Shown: piece by piece, positions 17,201 through 30,800 of the stretch
Layout of the letters: the number at the start of each line of letters is the position of its first letter
Numbering within the stretch: the first letter of the stretch is position 1
Assembly: GCF_900156165.1 (NCBI RefSeq)
Contig: NZ_FTMY01000009.1
Location: 124,001-188,000, forward strand
Reading direction: 5' to 3'
DNA: 64,000 nt
Origin: Pseudacidovorax sp. RU35E
GTDB taxonomy: Bacteria; Pseudomonadota; Gammaproteobacteria; Burkholderiales; Burkholderiaceae_C
The notes under the pieces: generated by a model
Told to the model about the DNA's origin: nothing
Seen by the model: the letters and a program-made list of their open reading frames with translations, nothing else
Databases searched by the model: none
Translations under genes and position numbers: made by a program

Positions 17201-20200
17201 GTGCGTCTCAACTCCATCAAGCTTTCCGGGTTCAAGTCCTTCGCTGAGCCGACCAACTTCATGCTCCCGGGCCAGCTGGTGGGCGTGGTGGGCCCCAACG
17301 GCTGCGGCAAGTCCAACATCATGGACGCGGTGCGCTGGGTGCTGGGCGAGTCGCGCGCCTCCGAGCTGCGCGGCGAGTCCATGCAGGACGTGATCTTCAA
17401 CGGCACCACCAGCCGCAAGCAGGCCAGCCGGGCCAGCGTGGAGCTGGTGTTCGACAACGCCGACCACCGCGCCGGCGGCCAGTGGAGCCAGTTCACCGAG
17501 ATCGCGGTCAAGCGCGTGCTCACGCGCGACGGCAACAGCAGCTACTTCATCAACAACCAGCCGGTACGTCGCCGCGACGTGCAGGACGTGTTCCTGGGCA
17601 CCGGCCTGGGCCCGCGGGCCTACGCCATCATCGGCCAGGGCACGATCAGCCGGATCATCGAGTCCAAGCCCGAGGAACTGCGGCTCTTCCTCGAAGAGGC
17701 CGCTGGCGTCTCCAAGTACAAGGAGCGCCGCCGCGAGACCGAGAACCGTCTGTCGGACACGCGCGAGAACCTGACCCGGGTAGAGGACATCCTGCGCGAA
17801 CTCAACGCCAACCTCGAGAAGCTGGAGAAGCAGGCCGAGGTGGCGGCGCGCTACAACCAGCTGCAGGCCGAGGCCACGCGCAAGCAGCACCAGCTGTGGT
17901 TCCTCAAGCGCGCCGATGCCGAGGCCGACCAGCTGCGCGTGCAGGCCGAGGGCCGCCAGGCCGTCAACGACCTCGAATCGCGCATGGCCGACCTGCGCCA
18001 CATCGAGGCCGAGCTGGAGACCATCCGCCAGGCCCACTACGGCGCCGGCGACCAGGTCAACCAGGCCCAGGGCAAGCTCTACGAGGCCAGTGCCGAGGTG
18101 GGCCGGCTGGAGGGCGAGATCCGCTACGTGGTCGAAGGCCGCCAGCGCGTGCAGCAGCGCCTGGCCCAGCTGGCCGAGCAGATCCAGCAATGGGACACCC
18201 GCCGCGCCGATGCCGAGGTCGAGCTGGAGAACCTGGCCGGCGCCGGCATGGACGCCGAGGAGCAGGCCGCCATCCTGGCCGCGCAGCTGGAAGAGCAGGA
18301 AGCCCGCCTGCCCGAGCTGGAAGACGCCCGCCAGCGCGCGCAGGAGACGGCCAACGGTCAGCGCGGCGCGGTGGTGCAGGTGCAGCAGCAGATCCAGGTG
18401 CTGGCCGCCGACCAGCGCAACATCGACGACCAGGTGCGCCAGCTCGCTCAGCGCAGCGATCGCCTGCGTGCCGACCGGCAGGCGCTGAACGCACCCGACG
18501 AGGCGAAGCTGGACGCGCTGCGCGAGGAATTCGCCATGGCCGAAGAAGCCGCCAGCGAATCCGAGGCGCGCCTGATGGACCTGCAGGAGCGCGTGCCGCA
18601 GCTGGACGACGACCGCCGCGCCCGCCAGCAGGCCGTCAACACCGAAGGCGCGCGCCAGGCCGAACTGTCCGCCCGGCTGGAGGCGCTGCGTGCCCTGCAG
18701 GAGAAGGTCAAGACCGACGGCAAGCTGCGCCCCTGGCTCGCCAAGCACGGTCTCGATGGCCTGCAAGGCCTGTGGAGCCGCCTGCATGTGGAGCCGGGCT
18801 GGGAGGCCGCCCTCGAAGCCGCGCTCCGCGACCGCATGGGTGCACTCGAGATTTCCCGCCTGGAGATGGCCCGCGCCTTCGCCAACGACGCGCCGCCGGC
18901 CAAGCTCAGCTTCTACACGCCACCCGCCGCGCCGGCCGCCTCTATGCCTGCCGTCATGCCCCGCCTCGCGGACCTGCTGCGGCTGCATGACGCCGGCCTG
19001 CAGTCGCTCCTGGCCGACTGGCTGCATGGCTGCTTCACCGCCGCCAGCCTGGACGAAGCGCTGGCCGCCCGCGAGCGACTCCAGCCCGGCGAGGCCATCT
19101 ACGTGGCGGCCGGCCACGTCGTCACGCGCCACAGCGTCGGCCTCTATGCGCAGGACTCCGAACAGTCCGGCCTGCTGGCCCGCCAGCAGGAGATGGAGAA
19201 CCTGGAGCGCGAACTGCGCGCCCAGGCCCTGATCGCCGAGGAGGCCCGCACCGCCCTCGTGCGGGCCGAAAGCGCCTATGGCGAGGCCGCCGGCCGCCTG
19301 GTCGGCGCACGACGCGAGGCCGACCAGACCCGCGCCCGCGCCCATGAATTGCAGGTCGAGACGCTGCGTCTGTCGCAGCAGGCCGAGCAGGCCCGCGCCC
19401 GCAGCGAACAACTCAATGCTGATCTGGGCGAGGTCGAGGCCCAGCTTGAAGAATTGCAGGAGCGCCGCGTCGCCGCCGAGGCCCGCTTCGAGGAGCTGGA
19501 CCTGCAGCTGGCCGACAGCCAGGAGCGCCATGCCGAGCTGGAAGAGCGGGTGATCGAGGCCAGCCGCAAGCTGGACGCCGCCCGCGAGCAGCACCGCAGC
19601 CTGGAGCGGCAGGTGCAGGAATCCACCTTCTCCCAGCGCACGCTGGAGGCGCGCCGCGCCGAACTCGGCCGCGGCATCGACACCGCCCGCCAGCAGACCG
19701 TGGCGCTGGCCGACGAGCGCGAGCGGGCCGAGGGCGAACTGGCCCGCCTGTCGGACGCCGCTGCGCAGGCCGGCCTGCAGGACGCCCTCGACCTCAAGGC
19801 CGAGCGTGAGGCCGCGCTGGGCGCCATGCGCAGCCAGTACGACGACCTGACGCAGAAGCTGCGCGCCAGCGACGAGCGACGGCTGCAGATCGAGCGCGCG
19901 CTCGACCCGCTGCGCCAGCGCATCACCGAGATGCAGCTCAAGGAACAGGCCGCGCGCCTGGGCCTGGAGCAGTACGAGCAGTTGCTGACAGACGCACAGG
20001 CCGACCGCGAGGCCATCGCCGCCTCCATCGAGGCCGACAAGGTGCGCCTGGCCGGGCTGCAGGGCGAGATCGACCGCCTGCACCGCGAGGTGGCCGGCCT
20101 GGGCGCCGTCAACCTGGCGGCGCTGGACGAACTCACCAGCGCCCGCGAGCGCAAGACCTTCCTCGACGCCCAGTCGGCCGACCTGAACGAGGCCATCACC

Positions 20201-20716
20201 ACGCTGGAAGACGCCATCCGCAAGATCGATGGCGAGACGCGCGAACTGCTGGGCGGCACCTTCAACACCGTCAACGAGCACTTCAGCCGCATGTTCCCGG
20301 AGCTGTTCGGCGGCGGCAACGCGCGGCTGATCATGACCGGCGACGAGATCCTGGATGCGGGCGTTCAGGTCATGGCCCAGCCGCCCGGCAAGAAGAACCA
20401 GACCATCCACCTGCTCTCGGGCGGCGAGAAGGCGCTGACGGCCATCGCGCTGGTGTTCGCCATCTTCCAGCTCAACCCCGCGCCCTTCTGCCTGCTGGAC
20501 GAGGTGGACGCGCCGCTGGACGATGCCAACACCGAGCGTTACGCCCGGCTGGTGTCGGCCATGAGCCGGGGCACGCAGTTCCTCTTCATCAGCCACAACA
20601 AGATCGCGATGGAGATGGCGCAGCAGCTGATCGGCGTGACCATGCAGGAGCAGGGCGTCTCGCGCATCGTGGCGGTGGACATGGAATCCGCCGCCGGCAT
20701 GGCCGAAGTCGGCTGA
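17201..20716 (+). CDS. smc: Chromosome segregation protein SMC
   Basis: A 1171-residue SMC ATPase of the condensin-like complex that organises and helps segregate the chromosome. It starts at GTG 17201 (MRLNSIKLSGFKSFAEPTNF). Walker A is GPNGCGKSN near residue 32, then about 450 residues of coiled coil with a hinge around 500-620, a second coiled coil, the signature LLSGGEKALTA near 1066 and Walker B FCLLDEVDAPLDD near 1100. Length is standard. The order smc-zipA-ligA is shared by many beta- and gammaproteobacteria; zipA follows after 52 nt. Confidence 0.97.
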   Translation: MRLNSIKLSGFKSFAEPTNFMLPGQLVGVVGPNGCGKSNIMDAVRWVLGESRASELRGESMQDVIFNGTTSRKQASRASVELVFDNADHRAGGQWSQFTEIAVKRVLTRDGNSSYFINNQPVRRRDVQDVFLGTGLGPRAYAIIGQGTISRIIESKPEELRLFLEEAAGVSKYKERRRETENRLSDTRENLTRVEDILRELNANLEKLEKQAEVAARYNQLQAEATRKQHQLWFLKRADAEADQLRVQAEGRQAVNDLESRMADLRHIEAELETIRQAHYGAGDQVNQAQGKLYEASAEVGRLEGEIRYVVEGRQRVQQRLAQLAEQIQQWDTRRADAEVELENLAGAGMDAEEQAAILAAQLEEQEARLPELEDARQRAQETANGQRGAVVQVQQQIQVLAADQRNIDDQVRQLAQRSDRLRADRQALNAPDEAKLDALREEFAMAEEAASESEARLMDLQERVPQLDDDRRARQQAVNTEGARQAELSARLEALRALQEKVKTDGKLRPWLAKHGLDGLQGLWSRLHVEPGWEAALEAALRDRMGALEISRLEMARAFANDAPPAKLSFYTPPAAPAASMPAVMPRLADLLRLHDAGLQSLLADWLHGCFTAASLDEALAARERLQPGEAIYVAAGHVVTRHSVGLYAQDSEQSGLLARQQEMENLERELRAQALIAEEARTALVRAESAYGEAAGRLVGARREADQTRARAHELQVETLRLSQQAEQARARSEQLNADLGEVEAQLEELQERRVAAEARFEELDLQLADSQERHAELEERVIEASRKLDAAREQHRSLERQVQESTFSQRTLEARRAELGRGIDTARQQTVALADERERAEGELARLSDAAAQAGLQDALDLKAEREAALGAMRSQYDDLTQKLRASDERRLQIERALDPLRQRITEMQLKEQAARLGLEQYEQLLTDAQADREAIAASIEADKVRLAGLQGEIDRLHREVAGLGAVNLAALDELTSARERKTFLDAQSADLNEAITTLEDAIRKIDGETRELLGGTFNTVNEHFSRMFPELFGGGNARLIMTGDEILDAGVQVMAQPPGKKNQTIHLLSGGEKALTAIALVFAIFQLNPAPFCLLDEVDAPLDDANTERYARLVSAMSRGTQFLFISHNKIAMEMAQQLIGVTMQEQGVSRIVAVDMESAAGMAEVG

Positions 20717-20768
20717 CGCGCAGGCACGTCCGCGCCCCTTACAACAAGAACACGGAAGAGCAATCCCA

Positions 20769-24055
<3,287 letters not shown>

Positions 24056-24183
24056 CGGCAGTCCGATTGCTACGGTCCGTGCGCTGACTCTTACGGGGCG
24101 TTACCCGTGTAAAGGGAGTCCCTCGTCGGCATCCGGGCTCCAACCGCGTTGAACATCCATGGCTGCGGCCACGAGGACAAACG

Positions 24184-24735
24184 ATGACGAAGAACTTCAG
24201 ACGTGGTGGGGCTCGCGCTTTGGCGCTGGGTGTGGCAATCCTGCTGGGTGGCTGCGCCGCCTATGACGCTCCGGGCTATGCCACCAGCTATCCGGGCTAC
24301 CAGACCTATCCGCAACCGGCTTATCCGGCCTATCCCGCGCAACCGTATTACGGCCAGCCGGCCGTGGTGCCCGGCGGCTATGTCGGTGTCGATGTGTACC
24401 GAGAGCCCAGTCCGCGCTACTGGGGCAGCCGGCCGGTGGCACCTGCTGCCTATCCGCCGGGGTACTACGGCGGAAGGCCCGGCTGGAACGACCGTGACCG
24501 TGGCCGCGATTGGGATCGGGATCGCAGCGACCGGGGCAATCGGGGTTGGCGCGGTGCGCCGCCGCCCCAGGCTCAATTGCCGGGCGCCGTGCCGGTGGTG
24601 CCCGTCGTGCCTCCGCGGGGCCCTGGTGCTGGCGGCGGTGGTCGTGGCCAGGGCGGCGTGCCCTTCGTGGATCCGCGCGTGGGCAGCGGCACGGTCATTC
24701 CGGTGCCGCGGCAGGATTCCGGCAACACGCCTTGA
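24184..24735 (+). CDS. Tyr/Pro/Gly-rich putative lipoprotein
   Basis: A 183-residue low-complexity protein. The first 24 residues form a lipoprotein signal with lipobox LLGGC. The next part is a Tyr-Pro rich stretch (repeated YP/PAYPAQPYYGQP-like units, residues 27-90), then an Asp/Arg-rich block (DRDRGRDWDRDRSDRG) and a Gly/Pro/Val-rich tail. No catalytic motif is visible. Such proteins are common surface or periplasmic lipoproteins of unknown role in this family. It stands between ligA and def. Confidence 0.75.
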   Translation: MTKNFRRGGARALALGVAILLGGCAAYDAPGYATSYPGYQTYPQPAYPAYPAQPYYGQPAVVPGGYVGVDVYREPSPRYWGSRPVAPAAYPPGYYGGRPGWNDRDRGRDWDRDRSDRGNRGWRGAPPPQAQLPGAVPVVPVVPPRGPGAGGGGRGQGGVPFVDPRVGSGTVIPVPRQDSGNTP

Positions 24736-24809
24736 CCGAGCTTGCGGGCTGATGGCGACCGAGCAGCGAAGACCGTTCGGAAAGACCGCTGCATCGGCAG
24801 AATCGGCCC

Positions 24810-25349
24810 ATGACCATCCGGCGAATCCTCAAGATGGGCGACCCGCGGCTGCTGCGCATCGCCCAACCCGTCACCGCCTTCGACACCGACGAACTGCATC
24901 TGCTCGTGCGCGACATGTTCGAGACCATGCGCGCCGTCAATGGCGCCGGACTCGCGGCGCCCCAGATCGGCGTCGATCTGCAACTGGTGATATTCGGCAC
25001 CGACGCGCCCAACCCGCGCTATCCGGATGCCCCCGTCGTTCCCCGTACCGTGCTGCTCAATCCGGTGATCGAGCCATTGGGCGACGAGGAGGAAGAAGGT
25101 TGGGAGGGCTGTCTGTCAGTGCCTGGGCTGCGCGGCGTGGTGCCACGCTGGAAGCACATCCGCTACCAAGGTTTCGACCCTTACGGCGATCCGATCCAGC
25201 GCGAAGCCGAGGGCTTTCATGCCCGGGTGGTGCAGCACGAATGCGACCACCTGATCGGCAAGCTCTATCCGATGAGAGTGCGGGACTTCACCCGCTTCGG
25301 TTTTACCGAGGTGCTGTTTCCCGGCCTTGACGCTTCGGACGACGACTGA
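24810..25349 (+). CDS. def: Peptide deformylase
   Basis: A 179-residue metalloenzyme that removes the formyl group from nascent proteins. All three motifs are intact: GAGLAAPQ (residues 45-52), EGCLS (99-103) and HECDH (143-147), giving Cys and two His as metal ligands and Glu as catalytic base. Length is normal. No fmt gene is adjacent, so this may be one of several deformylases in the genome. It is convergent with the DoxX gene. Confidence 0.96.
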   Translation: MTIRRILKMGDPRLLRIAQPVTAFDTDELHLLVRDMFETMRAVNGAGLAAPQIGVDLQLVIFGTDAPNPRYPDAPVVPRTVLLNPVIEPLGDEEEEGWEGCLSVPGLRGVVPRWKHIRYQGFDPYGDPIQREAEGFHARVVQHECDHLIGKLYPMRVRDFTRFGFTEVLFPGLDASDDD

Positions 25350-25418
25350 GACACGTGCGGGTCTGACGATCGCCCACGGCAGCCGGCAAGGCAGCTCAGC
25401 AGACCGGTGGCACCGACC

Positions 25419-25814
25419 TCAGTTGAAGCGTCCGCCAGCGCCGATGCGGCCGCCGCCGATCATCGAGATGGTCAGTGCCGCCGCCAGGAACATGCCCTGC
25501 AGTTCCAGCGCCCAGCCGCCGTTGGCGCTGAACTTGCCCAGGTCGCCCATGTGGACCAGCCAGATGGCGACCACCATGTTGATGGCGATCACCAGCGCTG
25601 CGGGACGCGTCAAAAAGCCGACGATCAGCAGCGCCGGAGCCACGATCTCGCCCACGTAGACCAGGTTCGCGAGGATGCCCGGCACACCATGCGAGGCCAG
25701 CATGTGGCCGATGCCGTCGACCCCCTTGGGCAGTTTGGCGATGCCGTGCAGCAGGATCAGCACGCCCAGGGTGGCGCGCAGGAGGAACTTGCCGATGTCG
25801 TCGGTACGGTTCAT
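25419..25814 (-). CDS. DoxX family inner-membrane protein
   Basis: A 131-residue integral membrane protein with four predicted helices (about 8-28, 48-70, 75-92, 100-122). The opening FLLRATLGVLILLHGIAKL and the central GEIVAPALLIVGFLTRPAAL are typical of DoxX proteins. The family's function is not settled; members have been linked to thiol redox homeostasis. It is single, 78 nt downstream of serB on the same strand. Confidence 0.88.
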   Translation of the reverse strand: MNRTDDIGKFLLRATLGVLILLHGIAKLPKGVDGIGHMLASHGVPGILANLVYVGEIVAPALLIVGFLTRPAALVIAINMVVAIWLVHMGDLGKFSANGGWALELQGMFLAAALTISMIGGGRIGAGGRFN

Positions 25815-25892
25815 GGACGGTAGGGTGAAAGGAAGTTGGGAGAGGAGGCCACACAGCGGCCAAGAGCGCGGAATGGTAGCCGCGCCGATCGG

Positions 25893-26618
25893 TCAGGGCT
25901 GCACCACCTCGAGCAGCCGGTCCAGCCCGCCCGCGTCGATGGCCACCATGGCCTGCTCCCGCACTTTGGGCTTGGCATGGAAGGCCACCGACAACCCCGC
26001 TGCGCCCATCATCGGCAGGTCGTTGGCGCCATCGCCGACCGCGATGGTCTGCGACGGCGCAAGGCGCAGCAGCGAGGCCACTTCGAGCAGCGTGCGGCGT
26101 TTTTCGGCGCCGTCGCAGATGTCGCCCCAGTCCTGCGCGCGCACCCGTCCGGTGAGCCGGCCGCCATCTTCCTCCAGCAGGTTGGAGCGTGCGAAGTCGA
26201 TGCCCAGCCGGGCCATCACGCGATCGGCGAAGAAGGTGAAGCCGCCAGACACCAGCAGCACCTTGAGACCCGCCTCGCGGCAGGCGCCCACCAGCTCGGG
26301 CGCGCCGGGCGACAGGCGCAGCCGCTGGTCGTAGACCTCCTGCAGCGCGCCCACCGGCACGCCTTCGAGCAGCGCGACGCGGCGGCGCAGGCTTTCCTTG
26401 AAGTCCTTGATCTCGCCGCGCATGGTGGCCTCGGTGATGGCCGCGACTTCTGCCTTCTTGCCCACCGCATCGGCGATCTCGTCGATGCATTCGATGGTGA
26501 TCAGCGTCGAGTCCATGTCGAAGGCGATCAGGCCGAAGTCGGCCAGCTTCAGCGGCCTGGGGATGTGCCGGACGACAAGGCCTGGCGAGATGGATGGCGT
26601 GGGAACGGCGACAGTCAT
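25893..26618 (-). CDS. serB: Phosphoserine phosphatase SerB
   Basis: A 241-residue HAD-family phosphatase for the last step of serine synthesis. Motif I is DMDST (nucleophile D34, acid D36), motif II VSGG (about 137-140), and motif III GDGANDLPMM with Mg-binding Asp residues near 190. The cap insertion ECIDEIADAVGKKAEVAAIT matches SerB. It lacks the N-terminal ACT-like extension of the E. coli enzyme, giving a shorter protein that is normal for this group. Possible co-transcription with the downstream DoxX gene. Confidence 0.95.
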   Translation of the reverse strand: MTVAVPTPSISPGLVVRHIPRPLKLADFGLIAFDMDSTLITIECIDEIADAVGKKAEVAAITEATMRGEIKDFKESLRRRVALLEGVPVGALQEVYDQRLRLSPGAPELVGACREAGLKVLLVSGGFTFFADRVMARLGIDFARSNLLEEDGGRLTGRVRAQDWGDICDGAEKRRTLLEVASLLRLAPSQTIAVGDGANDLPMMGAAGLSVAFHAKPKVREQAMVAIDAGGLDRLLEVVQP

Positions 26619-26711
26619 GACGTCGATTTTCTCATCGCGATCCGTGGGCGCCGGGCTTGCGTCGCAACGGGCTGCGACGGACCTCGCCGCGATGCTGCAG
26701 GACGCGGTGGC

Positions 26712-27689
26712 TTACTGCGGCACCAATCCCGCTGCCTTCACCAACTGCGCGTGCAGCTTGATGTCCGCGGCGATGATGCGCTGCAGCTCCTCGGGCGAGC
26801 TAGGCGCCACCTCGATCCCGTTGGTGGCCAGCTTGGCCTTGAGGTCTGCATCCAGTGCGGCGCGCACGGCTGCGTTCAGCTGGTCGATGAGGGGCTTGGG
26901 CGTGCGGGCCGGCGCCAGGATGCCCACCCAGGCCGAGAGATTCAGGTCGGGGATGCCGCTTTCGGCCATGGTCGGCACATTGGGCAGCACGGGCGAGCGC
27001 TGCGGGCTCAGCACGCCCAGTGCGAACAGCTTGCCCGCCTGCACATGCGGCAGCGCCTCGGGCATGACGGCGAACATGCCGTCCACGCTGCCGGCCAGCG
27101 TGTCGTTGATGGCCGGCGCGCCACCCTTGTAGGGCACGTGGAGCATCTTCGCGCCGGTGCGGGTCTCGAACATGAGCGCACCCAGGTGCTGGGGGCTGCC
27201 GTCGCCCGACGATGCGTAGGTGAGCTTGCCCGGCTCCGCTTTGGCGGCGGCGAGGAATGCCGCGACCGTGGGGTACTTGGCCTTGTCCTTCACGATCAGC
27301 ACCATGGGCTGGTTCACCAGTCGCGAGATCGGCGCGAAGTCGGCTTCGGGGTCGTAGGGCAGGGTCTTGAAGACGCTCTTGTTGGTCGTGAGGAAAGAGG
27401 CGGGAGAGACGGTGAGCGTGTAGCCGTCCGGCGCCGCGCGGGCCACCGCAGGCATGCCGATCTGCCCCGACGCACCGGCACGGTTGTCCACGACGAAGGG
27501 CTGGCCGAGCGCCGCGCCGAGCTTCTGGCTCACCTCGCGCGCGATCATGTCCGCGCTGCCGCCCGCGGGCAGGCCCACGATGACCTTCACCGGCCGGTCG
27601 GGGTACCGGGGCTGCGCAAATGCCTGGCCGCTGGCGGCCAGCGTGCCCAGTGCGCCCGTGAACATCAGGGCTTGTCGTCGGGTGTGCAT
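26712..27689 (-). CDS. Bug-family (TctC-like) periplasmic substrate-binding receptor
   Basis: A 325-residue carboxylate-binding receptor with a signal peptide (about 1-25, ending QAFAQP), then YPDRPVKVIVGLPAGGSADMIAREV and VVDNRAGASGQIGMPA, and HVPYKGGAPA further on, all Bug signatures. It lies alone between mfd and serB with no permease, regulator or enzyme gene nearby, so no substrate can be proposed from context. Confidence 0.92.
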   Translation of the reverse strand: MHTRRQALMFTGALGTLAASGQAFAQPRYPDRPVKVIVGLPAGGSADMIAREVSQKLGAALGQPFVVDNRAGASGQIGMPAVARAAPDGYTLTVSPASFLTTNKSVFKTLPYDPEADFAPISRLVNQPMVLIVKDKAKYPTVAAFLAAAKAEPGKLTYASSGDGSPQHLGALMFETRTGAKMLHVPYKGGAPAINDTLAGSVDGMFAVMPEALPHVQAGKLFALGVLSPQRSPVLPNVPTMAESGIPDLNLSAWVGILAPARTPKPLIDQLNAAVRAALDADLKAKLATNGIEVAPSSPEELQRIIAADIKLHAQLVKAAGLVPQ

Positions 27690-27749
27690 CGCTTCTCTCT
27701 CCGTTGCGTTTTGGAACGGTGAGTTTTAGCAAGCCCTGTGCCGATGCAA

Positions 27750-27781
27750 GCTTTCGCGCAGCCGACCCGGCGGACGAAAGC
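27750..27781. other. Nested stem-loop between mfd and the Bug receptor gene
   Basis: Outer arms GCTTTCG / CGAAAGC and an inner GCCG-ACC-CGGC hairpin, 47 nt downstream of the mfd stop. No T-run follows on either strand, so it may mark an mRNA end but not a classical terminator. Confidence 0.35.
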
Positions 27782-27828
27782 GACGGGCCACGCGACTCCT
27801 TCAGGGCTCGGAGCGACCCAGGCGCCCC

Positions 27829-30800
27829 TCAGGCCGCCACTGCCTCGGTCTTCGGCTGGCCCAGCGAGCGCAGCACGTCGCGCACCATCTGCGCCCGGTC
27901 CTTCGGGTCCGTCAGCTCGCGCTCGATGCGCAGCTTGTCGTTGCCCGCCAGCTTGATGTGCTTGTTCTTCTGGATCAGCCCGATGATGGCCATCGGGTCG
28001 ATGGGCGGGTTGGGCTTGAAGCTGATGTTGATCACGCCCGGCGCCGCGTCCACCTTGGTCACGCCGTAGGGCCGCGCCAACACGCGCAGACGGTGCACGT
28101 CGATCAGCGTCTGCGTCTGCGGCGGCAGCTTGCCGAAGCGGTCCACCAGCTCTTCGAGCAGGGTGTCGATCTGGTCCGTCGTCTTGGCCGTGGCCAGCTT
28201 CTTGTAGAAGGACAGGCGCAGGTGCACGTCGCCGCAATAGTCGTCGGGCAGCAGTGCGGGGGCATGCAGGTTGATCTCGGTGGTGGCCGACAGCGGCGCC
28301 AGCAGGTCGGGCTCCTTGCCGGCCTTGAGCGAGGCCACGGCCTCGGCCAGCATCTCGTTGTAGAGCTGGAAGCCGATCTCCATCATGTTGCCGCTCTGGT
28401 GCTCGCCCAGCACCTCGCCGGCGCCGCGGATCTCCAGGTCGTGCATGGCCAGGTAGAAGCCGGAGCCCAGCTCTTCCATGGCCTGGATGGCATCCAGCCG
28501 CTGGGCCGCCTGCTTGGTCAGGCCCTCGATGTCCGGCACCATGAGATAGGCATAGGCCTGGTGGTGGCTGCGGCCCACGCGGCCGCGCAGCTGGTGCAAC
28601 TGCGCCAGGCCGAACTTGTCGGCCCGGCTGATGACGATGGTGTTGGCACTGGGCACGTCGATGCCGGTCTCGATGATGGTCGAGCACAGCAGCAGGTTGA
28701 AGCGCTGGCCGACGAAGTCGCGCATCACGCGTTCCAGCTCGCGCTCGGGCATCTGGCCGTGGGCCACGGCGATGCGCGCCTCGGGCAGGATCTCCTGCAG
28801 CTTCTGGCGCCGGTTCTCGATGGTCTCGACCTCGTTGTGCAGGAAGTAAACCTGCCCGCCGCGTTTCAATTCGCGCAGCACGGCCTCGCGGATCACGCCG
28901 GTGCCCTCGTTGCGCACGAAGGTCTTGATGGCCAGGCGCCGCTGCGGCGCGGTGGCGATGACCGACAGGTCGCGCAGGCCCTCCAGCGCCATGCCCAGCG
29001 TGCGCGGGATGGGCGTGGCGGTGAGTGTCAGCACGTCCACCTCGGCGCGCATGGCTTTCATCGCCTCCTTGTGGCGCACGCCGAAGCGGTGCTCCTCGTC
29101 GATGATGAGCAGGCCCAGGTTCTTGAACTTGACGCTCTCGGAAAGCAGCTTGTGCGTGCCGACGACGATGTCGACGCTGCCGTCGGCCAGGCCCTTGGCA
29201 GCGGCCGAGATCTCCTTGGCGGAGCGGAAGCGGCTCATCTCGGCCACCTTGACAGGCCACTTGGAGAAGCGGTCCACCAGCGTCTGGTAGTGCTGCTCGG
29301 CCAGCAGCGTGGTGGGCGCCAGGAAGGCCACCTGCTTGCCGCCGGTGATGGCCACGAAGGCCGCCCGCAGCGCCACCTCGGTCTTGCCGAAGCCCACGTC
29401 GCCGCAGACCAGCCGGTCCATCGGCTGGGGCGAGATCATGTCCTGGATCACGGCATGGATCGCCGCTTTCTGGTCGGCCGTCTCCTCGAAGCCGAAGTCG
29501 TTGGCGAAGACCTCGTAGTCCGCTGCCTGGAAGCGGAAGGCATGGCCCTCGCGCGCGGCGCGGCGGGCGTAGATGTTGAGCAGCTCGGCCGCGGCGTCGC
29601 GCACCTGCTCGGCGGCCTTGCGCTTGGCCTTGTCCCACTGGCCGCTGCCCAGCTTGTGCAGCGGCGCCTCGTCGGCGCTGACGCCGGTGTAGCGGCTGAT
29701 CAGGTGCAGCTGGCTCACCGGCACGTAGAGCGTGGCCTTGTCGGCGTACTCCAGGTGCAGGAATTCCTGCAGCAGTGGCTTGCCGTCCGGCCCCACGCCC
29801 TGGCCCAGGTCCATGTTGACCAGGCCCTGGTAGCGGCCGATGCCGTGCGCGCTGTGCACGACCGGGTCGCCCAGGGCGAGTTCAGAGAGGTCCTTGATCA
29901 GCGCGTCGACGTCGCTCGTGGCCTCCTGCCGGTTGTTGCGGCGCCGGCCGCTGCCGGTGCCGGTGGCGAAGAGCTCGGTCTCGGTGACGAAGTCGATGCC
30001 GGCCTCGTTCCAGGCAAAGCCGGCGGCCAGCGCGGCGGTGGCGATGCCGATCTTCTCGGTCGCGTCGGCCTCGAATTCGGCCAGGGTGTCGAAGGCTGGC
30101 GGGCTGACACCGCTGGCGCGCAGGAAGTCCAGCAGGCTCTCGCGCCGGCCGGCCGTTTCGGCCAGCAGCAGCACGCGGTGGCGCGTGGCCTGGATGTGTT
30201 CCTTGAGGCGGGCGAGGGGGTCGTCCGCGCCGCGCACGGCGGCCATCGGGGGCAGCAGCGCGAATTCGGGGAAGGCTTCGACAGGCTCAGCCTGAGCGGA
30301 TGAGGCCCGCAGCGACAGTTGCCGGTGCGGCTTAGTCTGTCCGTAGAACTGCTCGGCATTGAGGAACAGCGCCTCGGGCGGCAGCACCGGTCGCTCCGGG
30401 TCGCCGTGGGCCAGGCGGTAGCGCTCGCGCGTGTCCTGCCAGAAATGCTGGAAGGCGGCCTCCAGGTCGCCGTGCAGCACCAGCGTGACGGAGGAGGGCG
30501 CATCGCCGTCCCGGCGTTCCGCACCGGCGCCGGCCAGGTAGTCGAACACCGTGGCCGTCTGGTCGAAGAACAGCGGCAGGTAGTACTCGATCCCGGCGGT
30601 GGCGACGCCGTTGCCCATGTCCTTGTAGATGCGGCTCTTGGTCGGGTCGCCTTCGAGCAGTTCGCGCCAGCGGCTGCGGAAATGCGCGCGGGCGTCGTCG
30701 TCCATCGGGAACTCGCGGCCGGGCAGCAGGCGCACCTCGGGCACGGGGTACAGGCTGCGCTGGCTGTCGGGGTCGAAGGTGCGGATCGAATCGATTTCGT

